Origin: Eutreptiella sp. 'Long Island Sound 2002'
Taxonomy: Eukaryota; Euglenozoa; Euglenophyceae; Eutreptiales; Eutreptiaceae
Assembly (NCBI GenBank): GCA_964036045.1
Contig: OZ038381.1
Coordinates: 131,261,708-131,325,707, forward strand
DNA: 64,000 nt
Direction of reading: 5' to 3'
Shown: positions 42,528 to 53,673 of the stretch, piece after piece
How the letters are laid out: each line of letters opens with the position of its first letter
Numbering within the stretch: position 1 is the first letter of the stretch
Made by a program: the position numbers and the translations under genes
Notes under the pieces: generated by a model
The model's database searches: none
Told to the model about the DNA's origin: nothing
The model's input: the letters and a program-made list of their open reading frames with translations, nothing else

Positions 42528-43265
42528 GAGACCAACACACCCACCAGTCAATGGTACTGGAAATTGCCTATGGCACTGTGGGGTCTCAATGACCTTCCGG
42601 GTGCCATAGCGCCGTACTCTCCCCACCGTCTCTTGTTCGGGAGGGATCCAATTGGATTCGGAGACATGCCTCCCATTGTGGAGGAAAACGAGTGCGAAGA
42701 CGCCCTTGATTTTCTCTTGCGTCTCGGGCGTGAGCTTGAGGAGGTTCAGGAAAGGCTGACGGCCATCCATGAAAAACACGAGAAACAATTTCGCAAGACG
42801 CACCCCGAAAAACTCTCAGAAGTGGGTGACCGCGTCTGGGTCCGCAATTTGCCCAAAAGCGAGGACCGCCATTTTGACAAGCTGGCCCGCATTTGGTCGG
42901 GACCATATGAGATCCTCGAAATGATGGGCGGGGGTCGATACCGTGTGGCGACCGCCCAGGGACCTCAATTTTTGGGGATAGGCCGTCTCAAGCTGGCCCT
43001 GCCGCTGTTGTCGGGGGTTAAGCTGAAATGCGACCACCACACGCTCCGTCCCTCCCCCGAGCACGACGACAGCAGGGTGGTGGAGGATATGCTGGATTTC
43101 AAGGAGGTGCCTTCCACTCGGGGTAACGGCAAGATCCAGAAGTGGCTTGTCAAGTGGAAAGGTCACCAGGAGTGGACATGGGAGACCAGGGACCAACTTT
43201 TGCACCACGTCTGCGACCCCTGGCGGGCCTACAATGCCAAGCATGGCATTCAGGTCCCATTGTGA
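42528..43265 (+). pseudogene. E4 integrase C-terminal domain and chromodomain
   Basis: In the same frame as the core after the TAA. It begins with TSQWYWKLPMALWGLNDLPG, then AIAPYSPHRLLFGRDP, a helical linker, VGDRVWVRNLPKSEDRHFDK and WSGPYEILEMMGGGRYRV (the barrel fold). The chromodomain follows: VVEDMLDFKEVPSTRG, QKWLVKWKGHQEWTWETRD, with aromatic cage positions present. The stop is at 43263. The order fits chromoviral integrases. Confidence 0.88.
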
Positions 43266-43372
43266 CCCCCCGTCCCTCCCTGCCACCGTTAGGTCCCCTA
43301 CATTCACTACGTGTCACCTACATTGACTACATGTCACATACTCTCGCTGCATGTCACCTACAGTATCTCAGT
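43266..43372 (+). repeat. E4 tail with a 20-bp tandem repeat
   Basis: Between the chromodomain stop and the target duplication are 107 bp. From 43297 a 20-bp unit (CCTACATTCACTACGTGTCA) recurs about 3.8 times with changes and ends in CTCAGT. There is no polypurine tract and no LTR like the left end. Confidence 0.75.
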
Positions 43373-43377
43373 CCCAT
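43373..43377. repeat. E4 target-site duplication CCCAT (right)
   Basis: Precedes GAGTTTGAACTC, where the E3 LTR resumes. The base before is T where the intact site has C. Confidence 0.85.
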
Positions 43378-45125
43378 GAGTTTGAACTCATAACATGCCA
43401 AAAACTGCCAATTCACACCATATTGGCCAAATATCAAATATATGCTCAAAATTGAAGTTACCATTTATCCGAAGGCTCAAAGCATGCATGGAATCGAAGT
43501 CTAGTTTTCATGGAGAATAGAGACCAAGGATCAATGCCCATGAACATCCCCCGGTTACCCTCGAAACCCCTTCAGATATGGGCGCCACGCACTGCCCAAG
43601 TCAGCCCATGATCTTGAGACCAATTCTTGTAATCCTTCGTGCGCCAAGCCAAATCTAGTACGCGATTCGGCATATGGTGGTGTTCAACTCCAAGGCATAT
43701 GCCCACATATGAACAACATACCATGGTTCCACTCCGCATAGGCTTGTTGCTGTTTGCCGACCAGGTAAGTACACAAAACGCAAAAGGGAGCATAAAATGA
43801 GGTCAAAAACATGAAAATATGCCCAAATACAAAGTTGTCATGATAGTATATCTCTATGCTCACCCATGATATCCGCGCATGGTTCAATATACAAATGATT
43901 GGAACTATTTGCAAACAATTCCGCCACTTGAATCCCCAATCAGGTGCATGGAGATACCTTCGCCACTCATATCTACATGCCCCATGAAAATGGGAGTGCA
44001 CTCATGGATCTCTTTGCCAAACATACCATGAGCAATACATACGCGGTAGACTTAGTCTAGCGCTTTGAATTCCACAGTTGGGACATGGACAAGGCCCTTG
44101 TCATGTGTGGCTCCCCATCTCCTCGGCCACACGAAGATATATAACATGGGCGTGAGCATATCGAAGCACATACCATGCATATAACACATACCCTCCAAAA
44201 GTGGCTCCCACCATGATATGCCATGCCCCTCCATGGACATAACTTCACGTTAAAAATACGTAGGAACCCAAAGAAAAGGTGCTATGCAACCCGAACACTC
44301 ATGCGATACACTCGAAAGTCGCAATAAAATATTCGGTTGCACAGTCCAAGAGTTATATATCACTTTCTACCCTCTTGACCCTTATCCCTTGCTACACCGG
44401 GCATGTGTACACACCAAAGACGTCTGATGCTTCCTAATTTAGGTTGAGACCAAGGCTGTTCCAACCCACGTCTCAAGATTGGAACTACTCGCCGTGAGCT
44501 GGATATATGACCTTTCAAAGTGGCCTCACGAATCAACTTTGTTTCGCCTATATCTCCAAGCAAAACGAAGGGCATAACAAAAGGAAGGTTGATTCGTGAT
44601 CGGGGAAAAAAGTCAGACCACTCGAGATTCGTCATATCAAGTGCGGTGATGTCGAAGTTGAAAATCCGATTCTGAAAGTCTGAAAAAACCGGATTAAATT
44701 TGCGAGTGTATAATATGAAAATAGCGGAAGCAACGAACCCTTTACTGATGAAATCTGACCCTGCATCGGGGTTTCCGCCAAAATATCTGTAAATAACAGT
44801 TAACCATTCGGTTACCGCAAAATCGCGGGCCAACTGACAGTCGCCGATACATTGACAATCAGAACGAACAGCGGAAAAATTACGGAAACATTATGATAAA
44901 AAAACCCTGTTGATTCCTGATATTCTGATATATAAATCTCAGCTGGCGGCGCCTCGGTACTGAATATGGCCGCTCATAGCCGTAATGGCCAAACCTATCA
45001 CACTATCACATGGGGTTAGGTCAGATGGATGGGAGAGTATGATATCAGCCAATGGCGGCTTGCCGGCACATAGATACACACCCCAAGTGACCCCAAGATG
45101 GCCACGGGGGTCCGAACCGGCTTCA
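43378..45125 (-). repeat. E3 3' LTR, inner segment (right of E4)
   Basis: 1,748 bp, collinear with 54207-55953, ending CGGCTTCA at 45118-45125, followed at once by the polypurine tract. No gene is seen. Confidence 0.9.
44910..44940 (-). promoter_or_regulatory. Candidate LTR core promoter block (E3 3' LTR)
   Basis: Conserved TATA-like block on the minus strand, about 190 bp from the LTR 5' end. Inferred role. Confidence 0.4.
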
Positions 45126-45136
45126 CCCCCCTTCTC
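45126..45136 (-). other. E3 polypurine tract
   Basis: GAGAAGGGGGG on the minus strand directly before the 3' LTR (TGAAGCCGG). Confidence 0.85.
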
Positions 45137-45518
45137 AGAGCGTTGTTACCGCTCGGAAGTCATTGAAGAGAGGACGGGAGGACCCCAATGGGCTCCAACC
45201 CCCCCCTCCATGTCCCAAGGACACATCGAGGCCCCACACACGTCGTAGGTGTCCCCCATGCCCCAAGTGAGGGGTGAGGACACTGAAAATCGGTGCCTTA
45301 CGCCATATCCGGTCTCCTCTTGATCTACAACATGGACCAAGGGGATCAAAGATAGAGAAACGTCGTCGGTCGACCTAAATAAGTATACCACAATGAAATA
45401 TATATGTGGAGATCGAGTGAAGGGGGTGTATGGCCAATCAAGGCCCAAAAATCCCCGGATGAACGCCCTCACCCGTCTCCCAAGCACAGAAACAAACAAA
45501 AATGCCAAGCGGGATCCA
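45137..45518 (-). other. E3 3' untranslated region
   Basis: About 380 bp, collinear with the E1 3' UTR at 2844-3226. Nothing else is recognised. Confidence 0.7.
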
Positions 45519-46148
45519 TTACGGTGCTACAGCAGCCACCAAATGGACCAACACGTCCTTGACATCCAAAGAAATGTTCTTTTTCCTCAGGTAGTCCATC
45601 CAGACCGTGGTGTACCTCGGCACAAAACTGCTCGGAGGCTCCCACGAATCCCTGGATGCGGTGAATCCCTTCCAACGGACTTTATAAAGCCTCCCCCCAG
45701 GCGTCCCTGGGTCCGGCTTGTCCGCCAGGATTTTCTCGGCGGTGAAGTCGTCGTCCTCACCCTCGTCGTCCGAGTCCACATCGCCGGCCGTGAACTCGAA
45801 GGTGACAGGACGTCCGCTGGGGTCTGGTGCTCGGGGACGGAGCTGGGTGTGGTCGCGGTCCAGGATCTTGTTATTCCCCACACGAACTGCGTACACATCC
45901 TGCCCGACCTTCCGCACGATTACCCCCGGCACATACCAGGACGCCTGCCGATGCCTGGACAGGACATCCTTGTGGTGCCGCTCCACCCACACAGTGTCTT
46001 CGAGAGCATATTTCTGGGCCTTTCCCTGCTTGAAGTACTTGGCCCTCTTCTCATGCTGATTCTGAAGTGCCTTGCACACCTTGGCCGCCGTGTCGTCCGC
46101 CTCAGCCATCATAGCGTTCGCATCCCGGGCCACGTTGCCATGGTTCAA
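45519..46148 (-). pseudogene. E3 integrase C-terminal domain and chromodomain, intact segment
   Basis: About 209 codons, open through the stop at 45519. It starts in the linker helix (ANAMMAEADDTAAKVCKALQ), then VWVERHHKDVL and VPGVIVRKVGQDVYAVRVG (barrel), an acidic linker, and the chromodomain: FTAEKILADKPDPGTPGG, YKVRWKGFTASRDSWEPPSS. Aromatic cage positions Y, W and W are kept. It is separated from the integrase core by a frameshift near 46.17 kb. This is the reference used to spot the stop codons in the E1 copy. Confidence 0.9.
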
Positions 46149-47173
46149 CCACGGGAGAGTGCGTTACACTCGATCCCGTAGCAACAGGATGCGATGGGGC
46201 GACAGTCCAGTGGGTCCCGAAGGTCATGGTAAGCTTGGAGCACTCTCCACAGCGAACTGTACCAATTCTGGTCCTGTTCGTCGATGTGCAGCTGGCGGAA
46301 CTTCTCGAACATCTGCCGCCCGGCAACCTCAGCCCGGCCATTCGACCGGCTGTGGTACGCCACGGTCCTGGCATGTCGAATGCCCATGTGCTCGCACATC
46401 GTCTTGAACCACGTCCCCACAAATTGACTGCCCCGATCGCTGCAGATGACAGCTGGGACATCAAAAATCGTCAGCCAATGCCTGATCATGGCATTAGCGA
46501 CGGTCTTGGCCTGCAGCCCCACTCCATGCTTGTCCTTCTTGTCCTTATTCTTGGACTTCTTGTGAGGGACCGCCACGATATACCCACTGTGCCTATCCAC
46601 CGCCAGGATGACACAGTCGTAGGTCTCTCCTTCCACGGTGACCTCCGGCATGGCGAATACATCCATCGCCACAGACCGCATAGGGGCCTCCGGTACAGCC
46701 GTATACACCGGGTTGACCGCTGTGGAGTGGTTGGAGCTCTTCGTGGCCCGACACACGGCACAGTCGCTGCAGTACCTATCCAGGATGGCGTAATACCCCG
46801 GAGGGAACTTGAAACGCCACCCCAGGTCCTGCTGCATCTTGTCTCGGCCAGCGTGCATGAGCTGGGCGTTGTGCCAATGATCAATGAGCTCCTCCACTCG
46901 GTTCTCGGGCACCAGCAGCTTGTCCTTGAGGAACAACCCGTCTCCATCCTCGGTCAAGTCCTCAGGCCATTCGTCGTCCGACGGGGCGCTCACGGCATTC
47001 CAGTACTTGCTCCAATGGTCGGATGCCGCGTAGTCATCCGACCAGTCCTCTGTGAGCACCGACCTGACTAGCTCTACAGGGGACACCATCCATTGCTCGA
47101 GGGTTTCCTCTCGAATAGCTTGGACGCGGGCACCCGGGAACTTGGCCAGGTCCGTACGGTTTGCCATCACCAC
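46145..47173 (-). pseudogene. E3 integrase zinc-binding region and catalytic core
   Basis: About 342 codons. Zinc-binding region DHWHNAQLMHAGRDK to CSDCAVC; core with MDVFAMPEVTVEG, AVDRHSGYIVAVP, CSDRGSQFVG and SRSNGRAEVAG. All three catalytic residues are present, unlike the E1 and E4 cores. A lysine-rich insert (KKSKNKDKKDKHG) sits between the first and second aspartates, as in E1. The frame fails near 46.17 kb, so the chromodomain is out of frame. Confidence 0.9.
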
Positions 47174-47380
47174 AAAGCACTATACCCCCTCTTGCTCCAT
47201 GGCCTCCTCCATTTCGATGATGCCCTTGGCCTCCTCGGTCTCCTCGGCGTCCCCATGGCTGGATATGTCCATCCAAGCCTTGCCCGCGAAGTAGGCCCAT
47301 CGACTGAGGCAATCTGCCACAGTGTTGTCCTTGCCCGGGACGTATACGACGCTGAGGTCGAACTTGGCGAACGTCTCATG
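47174..47380 (-). pseudogene. E3 RNase H to integrase linker, decayed
   Basis: This short stretch lies after the TAG at 47381 and holds the RNase H end in mixed frames (the ADCLSRW region is only partly readable). It matches E1 4870-5070 in order but has frame-breaking changes. Confidence 0.65.
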
Positions 47381-48094
47381 CTATCGGGCCCTCCTTGCCG
47401 CCGGTCCCGAGGGGGTGTCGACGTGCTCCTTGTGCCAGCTCTGCAAGGACTGATGGTCCGTACAAACCACCACCGGTTGCAATCCGATGTAGCCAGACCA
47501 CTTCCTGAGCGCACAAACAATGGCGTACGTCTCCTTCTCCCTCTCGGTCCAGGTGCGGTGTTGGCCCTCGGCCAGGATCCGACTCAAGAACGCCACGGGT
47601 ACGTGTGACCCGTCGTCCCAGATCTGCTCGAGGACTGCCCCTAAAGCATATTCCGAGGCGGCCGTCCGTAGCACGAAGCCCTTGTCCGGGTCCACCAAGA
47701 ATAGCCCCAGCTGCCCCAGGAGTCGCTCCTTCAGGCGGCTGAACGCATCTTCGGCCTCAGGGGTCCAGGCAAGCTTCTTCCTGCTCCCCTTCCGGCCATC
47801 AAACTTGCCCACTTGCAGCATCCTCTGCAGCGGCCCCGACAGTTCTGCATACATTCGGACATAGCCCGAATAGTAATTACAGAACCCCATGAAGGATCGG
47901 AGTTCGCCGATGGTCTGGGGCTTCTTCCAGTGGTGCAGGGACGCCAGGTTCCCAGGCATGGGATGGCGTTGCCCGTGACCAACCACGTGACCCGCGAACT
48001 CCACTTCCTTCACGAAGAGTAAGGCTTTGGTGGGCTTGCACACCATGTTGTGCTTGTCCAGCTCGCTGAGCACTCGGCGTCTGATCCTTCTCAT
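47381..48094 (-). pseudogene. E3 RT thumb and RNase H with a lost aspartate
   Basis: About 237 codons: RRVLSELDKHNMVCKPTKAL, FAGHVVGHGQRHPMPG, RT thumb, then RNase H. The first catalytic motif, RTDASDYAVG in E1, is RTAASEYALG here, so the aspartate is alanine. REKETYAIV and TDHQSLQSW are kept. TAG at 47381 replaces a TGG tryptophan codon (RARWHETF). A frameshift near 48.09 kb links it to the RT palm. Confidence 0.9.
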
Positions 48095-50504
48095 GCGCTT
48101 CGATTAGCTCGTCCTCAGTCATGTCCTCCGGGCCGGATCCAATGATGATGTCATCCACAAAGGGGTCGGCACAGTCCCGGACAGGACCGAGTAGGTCCTC
48201 CATCATGCGCTGGAAAGCGGCGTTGCCATTCTTGGTGCCCATAGGCACCACTTTCCACTGCATGGGCCCCAGCGGCGTCGACATCGCCGTGCAGGGCCTG
48301 GAGTCCGGGTGTAGCGGCATCTGGTGATAGCCGTGTTTCAGGTCCAACACCGTGAAGATCCGCTTTTTCTGTTGTTTTTGGAGGATGGTGTCGATCAGGG
48401 GTAGCGAATACGAGTCGTGCTCGGTTTGCTCGTTCAAACCCCTGTAGTCCACCACCAACCTCCACTCGCCCTTCTCCTTCTTGGGCACGATAAAGGCTGG
48501 GCTGGCGCACTCACTGTTGGAGGGTTCAATCCATCCTCGCTCAATGAACTCGGCCAACAACTTCTTCATGGCCTCGGCCCGATCGTCCTGAAGTTGGTAC
48601 TCCCGATGACGATAGATCTTGGGGTTCGGCTTCAGCTTGATCCTAGCTGTGCCAAACCCCCCACGATCTGGAGGGTTTTTGTTGGCGACGCCACTGAATA
48701 GCCGCGGATAGGCATTGATCAGCCTCTCCTTCAGCTCGGCGACCTTCGGGTTCTCCTGGGCCTCTTCAGCCGCTTGCTTCGGTATCGATACAACCGACCG
48801 CACTGCGGTATAGGCCTCCTCTGGGTCTGAGTCCGACTTCTCCTCGTCCGCTATGCCGTCTTCATCGTCGTGGGGCGTGCTTCCCACCGATAATCTTCGA
48901 AGATTTGCGGCATCGGGCTGGTTCTTGTCGCTCTCGGCCCCCATTCTTGGAAAATCCCACGTCGGCGGGTCCAACCCAACCGGACGATCATATTGGTCCG
49001 CGATGTGATCCATGACCCTCGACACAAACTCATCCTTCTCGTACTTGCCGGTGACCAACATCTTGTCATCCCACCAATGCGGAGATGTGACCATGGCCCG
49101 CCTCTTCTTGACTGCCACACGATCATGCATCCCCATCCGCATGTAGTTGACGACGTCGTCGATCGCGGCGTTGGACAGGACGTCAATGCCATCAAAAGGC
49201 TGATCCGTCCCCTCCTTGGGCTCAAACATCACCTTCATGGGCACCGCCTCCACCCTACGGATGAATGCTTCATCACCCGTGGGCTGGGCTTGCGCTCCAT
49301 CGACCAGGAAAGCCTTGGTACCCCACGCTTGACCTGGGGAGGGCATTGATACACCCTCGGCGTCGATGAACAACTCCTCCTCTGGCCCGAATGACATCTC
49401 GTTCAGGGTGATGGAGTCCAGCATCGACTTGAGACCTTCCAGCGGACATGGGGTGGACTGTATGCCGGTGATGACCAGGATCCCCTTCGCCCTATCCGCA
49501 ACGATCTTCTCCAGCGTACGTCTGGTATTGTCCAGGGAGCCATGCCGATACATGGGCCCCCACTCCTTCAAACCCCAATGCCTGTGCCAGGCTGAGTCTC
49601 CTCGATGCCAATGCCTCCTACACTTCCGCAAAAGTGGGGCATCCCGGGAAGCGAAGACGTCCGTCTCGGGCGCTTCGGCTCCCAGCGTCTGGATCATCCT
49701 GGCATACACCTGCGGCGCCATTCCATACTCCGTGAGCTGAACTCCACGGTCTCCTCTGCACTTGGCACCCACGGCATGCACCGCTTGGACGATCCGATCC
49801 TCTTCCTCAGCATTCCATTGGGATGATCCGCATGCATAGTCCGTGGACAGCCATGTGAGGCATTCATCATCCTCCCTGACCAGCGTTGCAGGATGGGGAA
49901 GGGCTCCAATGGCGTTTGCCACCATGAAGTCATACCCCATGATCATATCCCAACCTGTAATGTCGGCCACATAGAAGTTCCCGGATAGACTGCTTCTCTT
50001 CGCCAGATCGGGGCGGGTCAAGCGCTCATGTTCCCAGATTTCCATACTGATAGTGGCCTCATGGGTGCCCCCACCCATGATCTCTCCGTTGGCGACCTTC
50101 AGGCGGACCGGTCTCCGGCTGGGCTGCAGGAGTGCCTCCTTGAACAACCCTCTCCGGACCAGGCTGATCTTGGCACCCGTATCCACCAACACATCCACCA
50201 CCTTCTCCTCTTGCCCGCACCGTACCCGCACTTTCAAGTGCAACTGCCGCTCGTCACCATGAGGCGTATGGACGACTCCCACGGCATGCAACTCTAGCAC
50301 GTCCGGGTGCATCAGGACTTCAAGGGTATGGTCACGGATGATGTAGATCTTGGGCTGGTCCTGCCCTTTCACGGGGCTCTCCGTGGTCCCTCCTTTCTTC
50401 TTGCCATGTCCCGTACCCACATGTACCTCCCTTGGCAGGGCGCTCCAGGGGTTGGGAGTGGCGAAACTTAGTGGTTTCGGCTCTTCTGGAGCCTTCTTTG
50501 GCAC
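47877..50504 (-). pseudogene. E3 protease, spacer domain and reverse transcriptase, long open segment
   Basis: The longest pol frame of the window, about 875 codons. Protease: VVDVLVDTGAKISLV (DTG near residue 105). Spacer domain at about 49690-49460 bp: ETDVFASRDAPLLRKCRRHW and RAKGILVITGI. RT: GTARIKLKPNPKIYRHREYQ, FIVPKKEKGEWRLVVDYRG, FTVLDLKHGYHQMPLH, VPMGTKNGNAAFQRMM and DPFVDDIIIGSG. The RT active site is intact. After AHEKD the frame runs into unrelated codons near 48.09 kb. In the active element this would be cut into protease and RT by the protease itself. Confidence 0.92.
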
Positions 50505-50585
50505 CTGATGTGCCTTCGCTTTCTCTGGGATTCCACTGATTTCCGGCGGAGAGACCTCTGAGGTCCCACTCCCGTGGGGGCTCCT

Positions 50586-51149
50586 CTAGACTTGACTTCC
50601 CGCAGCCCTTTCCGGCTGCAATTCGCCAGGACTTTGTCCACCACGTTGCTGGGCTTTGAGTTCCTCCAACGTCCTCAACATGTCCTCAGCAACCTCCTCG
50701 ATCGACCTCACTCGTCTGTCTTGGCCAGGTCCACCACCATAGCCTCTTCTTCCGCCCTTCCCTTGGCCTTTGCCTTCGCCTTTTCCCCCGTCTCCGCCCT
50801 TCGCCTTCCAATCGGCAATCCGCTGCTCCTTGGGCTTCTTCTCGGGGTGGGCCGCGAAGTAGGCCTTCTTGTCCGCTTCAAACACCTTGCACTGACGGTG
50901 GTCGTGTGCATGGTTGTTTCCCTTGCCATAACAGACCCAGCACCCGTCGTGCTCAGACCTGTACTCCCGGAACGAGAGCGGTGGGTTCCTGATTCTCCTT
51001 GACCTTTTGCTCTGTCCCACCCGGTTCCATCTGGACCAATCCTGCCCATGTTCTCTCACATTGTGCGGCACAAACGCGAGGAAATGGACCTCCTCGTGAT
51101 CTTCCCGGGACCCGGTCAAGTGGTCCTGGCCACTTCCACTACCATCCAC
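50586..51149 (-). pseudogene. E3 gag C-terminal zinc-knuckle segment
   Basis: About 187 codons. RNPPLSFREYRSEHDG leads to CWVCYGKGNNHAHDHRQC, a Lys/Gly-rich segment (GGDGGKGEGKGQGKG), and a tail (RVRSIEEVAEDMLRTLEELK) that looks helical. The stop at 50586 is inside the region where the pol frame is already open, so gag and pol overlap in different frames. Confidence 0.8.
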
Positions 51150-51328
51150 CGCGGAGTTGGCCGTGTCCTCCTGGATCTCCCGCTGATGGCGGTCTTCACG
51201 GTGTCCTCGTTGTCCATGACCATGTCAAACCTGCACATGGGCCTCGTTCTTCGCATTGAGCTTGAACTCCACCGTGATGTAATTCACGATCTCGTCCAGG
51301 CTCATGCGGGCGAAGATGACCTGCATCC

Positions 51329-51553
51329 TCAAATATCCCCGCGTCTCCACTCCACGTTGTTGAGGCGCAGCAACCTTTGCCCCATGGTGTCTCCAAATAC
51401 CTCCACGTACACGGCGTTCTTCAGTCCAACCATCCGGTTGGGCTCGCCCAGGTTCCTCCTGAAGAACTCCATGATACCGGCATGGGTATCCTCTGCCGCC
51501 ATGATCCTCACCGCCCCCCGCTTCTTGGCTCGCTTCTTCTCCTCGTCCTCCAC
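51329..51553 (-). pseudogene. E3 gag capsid C-terminal fragment
   Basis: 74 codons: EEKKRAKKRGAVRIMAAEDT, GIMEFFRRNLGEPNRMVGLK and GQRLLRLNNVEWRRG, matching E1 9230-9010. It is bordered by a TGG-to-TGA nonsense codon upstream (51563) and by a frame loss downstream, where bases present in E1 near 9019 are missing. Confidence 0.8.
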
Positions 51554-51562
51554 TCACCTCTT

Positions 51563-52546
51563 TCAGTGGCCGGGGAGGACGTCCTTCAGCAGGTGGCGGA
51601 TCTCGCTGGACTCGTTCCAATCTTCAACCAGCTTGAGGCCCCGTCGGTACTTCCGCAGGTACCGGTTCCACTCCCGGACCCGCAACTCACCGCGGTGCAG
51701 CTGCAGCGGGATGGACCACAAGTCCTCCAGCTTCTGGTTCGGAGCGTCCAACCACTGGAGGCAGGCCTGCTCCGTACGGACCAATCCTTCCCGGATCTGA
51801 TCCCGCAGCTCCTCCTTCAGGTCCTGCGCCAGCCGGTGTGGGAATGTCCGACATACCCACCTGTCCCGCGGCGCTCCCCGCATCTCGTCGACGACCTCCT
51901 CGGCGAAGTCCTCCCAATCCAGGATGAAGTCGTCCAGGTTGGAGGGGTTGCCATCATAGTAGGGGATTTTGATTCCCCTGAGGTCGTCAATCCTGATGGC
52001 GTCTCCGACGTCACCGGCCACCACTCCACCGAGACGGATACCACCTGTGGCCGGGGGGTGTGAGTACACTCCCCGTACATCCCTTTCCTCCATGGAGTGC
52101 GGTCCAGTTGGGCCTGAACCCATGGGGTTTGGAATGCGGGAAGGACTTGCTGCATCGGCCGTCCATATCCCCGTATTGGGGTCCTTCGCCCACAAGTATC
52201 CGCCTGGATGACCTCGACCATGTCCGTCGGCGCTTCCCATGGTTCGCCCCTGCATGGTCTGGCTCTGGATCTCCTCTTCCGCATAAACTGCATGGGCAGT
52301 TGTAGTGATCGGTAGATCCTGGGCGGCATGGGACATCTGTACCGTCAGGCTCCTCGGGTCCGTGGTTACGTGCCCTTCCCTCCTGGACCCAGCCGGTGCC
52401 GTGTGTTCCCCGAGCATTGTGGATTCGCTGAACATGGGAACAAACGGCAGCGCACCCGGGTCAACACGCGGAGGCGCGTAAGGTGCCTCTGCAGGTCCGC
52501 CCATGGGTTTATCCATGGCGCTCCTGAGGGTCTTAACCCGCTCCAC
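51563..52546 (-). pseudogene. E3 gag middle and capsid-like domain
   Basis: About 327 codons including the uninterrupted form of the site where E2 entered E1: QIREGLVRTEQACLQWLDAP. Upstream is IKIPYYDGNPSNLDDFILDW, the conserved start of the capsid-like domain, preceded by a Pro/Gly-rich region. It ends at GH followed by TGA at 51563 where E1 has a tryptophan codon (GHWKRRVE). Confidence 0.85.
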
Positions 52547-53414
52547 CAGCTTGGCCGCTGCCGGCTTTGCCGGGAGCTCCGGACCCGAGGTGAGGGGCTG
52601 TCGCTCCTCTATCCCCTAGCCTTTTCAGGCGTCCCGACATGTCCTCCACTAGGTGGAGGGGACTGTCCACCACTCGCTGCTGCTTCTCCAGGGCCAGCTC
52701 CAGATTCCCCCGGTACCGGTCCCGTTCTGCTCGCAGCCCCGCCATGTCTTTCTCCGCGGCCGACTGGTCATCCAGGATCCCCGCGACGTCCTCCTCTAGG
52801 CCGTCCTTCGCGTTGTGCAGGCTGTCGAGGCGATGCGCGATGCCGTCAATCCCCATCTTTGGGTACTTGCCCATGAGGAAGGACACGTGCTCACAGTGGC
52901 ACTCAGCGTGTTTCCCACCAGGTCCGGCGCATCCCGCGGTTCCCGGCGCCTCGGACTCCTCCGCCATCGGTGTGTCGCCCATGCTATCCCGCGTTGGCTC
53001 CGTGTGCCGGGCCACAGGCGCCGTTCTGGCTCTGGCGGGCCTCTCCAACGCCTCGGCGTCATGCTCCAGGCTGGGTTCTGGGGCGGCTTTCGCCCTTGTG
53101 GGTGGTCTGGCTGTCTCCTCCGACTCCGAGGGTTGCTCATAGGCTGTTCGATAGCCCTCGGAGTGCTTCTCGGAGTCCCAAAGCCTGACCGGGCTAGGGT
53201 CCGTATCCATAGCGCCGGCGTCCCCTGCCGCGGGCTTGGGTGACCCGCGCTTCCGGTAGCGCCGGGCCCGTCCTCCACTGCTGCCTGAATGGCAGGTCTC
53301 CTCAGAGTCCGCGGAGGTTGCATGCCTTTCGGCAGCGACGCTCACACATGGAGACCAGGTCCTCCATGTCAGGTCCTCCTCTTCCCGAACGTCGTATTTC
53401 TCTTCGGGCTTCAA
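52533..53414 (-). pseudogene. E3 gag N-terminal half with coiled coil
   Basis: The reliable part matches E1 gag: GKHAECHCEHVSFLMGKYPK, DGLEEDVAGILDDQSAAEKD and RGNLELALEKQQRVVDSPLH, a probable coiled coil. About 11 bp present in E1 near 28045 are absent here near 53310, shifting the frame against the first gag segment. A further indel near 52.61 kb ends this frame. Confidence 0.8.
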
Positions 53415-53673
53415 CTTCCGGAGTTCGCCATGCTCCTGAGCGTCTCAGCTCTTCTCTGGCTCCAATCTCCGCCGTGGTCTCCACCGAGTCCACAATACGC
53501 ACCCGGGGCGTACTTGGGCAGGGCTCATAGGGGCCCAAGTCCCCGGGTCGGCGGTAGGTAGGGGCAGCAGGTACGCCTCTGCTACCATAAAGAAGGTCCC
53601 TACCAGGACCGGCCCCCGCTGTGCCCCTTCCGCGTGTAACCCCTGCTGTTTTGCTCCTGATCATCGATTGCAT
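53302..53673 (-). pseudogene. E3 gag first segment, starting inside the LTR
   Basis: About 123 codons. The ATG at 53673 lies 86 bp inside the 5' LTR and the frame passes through the primer-binding site without a stop, as in E1. It contains GRGTAGAGPGRDLLYGSRG, RIVDSVETT and DMEDLVSMCERRCRKACNL. Compared with E1 it carries extra codons (a repeat of the EARREIRRSG type). It ends at 53302 through the frameshift noted for the next segment. The true start codon may lie downstream of the primer site. Confidence 0.65.
53570..53587 (-). other. E3 primer-binding site
   Basis: TGGTAGCAGAGGCGTACC on the minus strand, directly next to the LTR end at 53588, like the E1 site. Confidence 0.75.

Larger units (their letters stand above)
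31178..43372 (+). mobile_element. E4: plus-strand Ty3/gypsy chromodomain element nested in the E3 3' LTR, with no recognisable 3' LTR
   Basis: 12.2 kb bounded by a 5-bp duplication CCCAT. It begins TGTTAGC and ends CTCAGT. Order: about 500 bp of 5' sequence, a long gag, protease, spacer domain, RT, RNase H, integrase, chromodomain, and a 107-bp tail. A 1.88-kb section of RNase H and integrase is duplicated in tandem. Several in-frame stops, and a lysine in place of the integrase catalytic glutamate, show it is dead. It is unrelated at nucleotide level to E1-E3. Confidence 0.85.

Noticed and set aside
31178-43372. E4 as a Ginger-type DNA transposon because of its TGT start and integrase
   Set aside because: It has gag, protease, RT and RNase H, and no terminal inverted repeats are seen.
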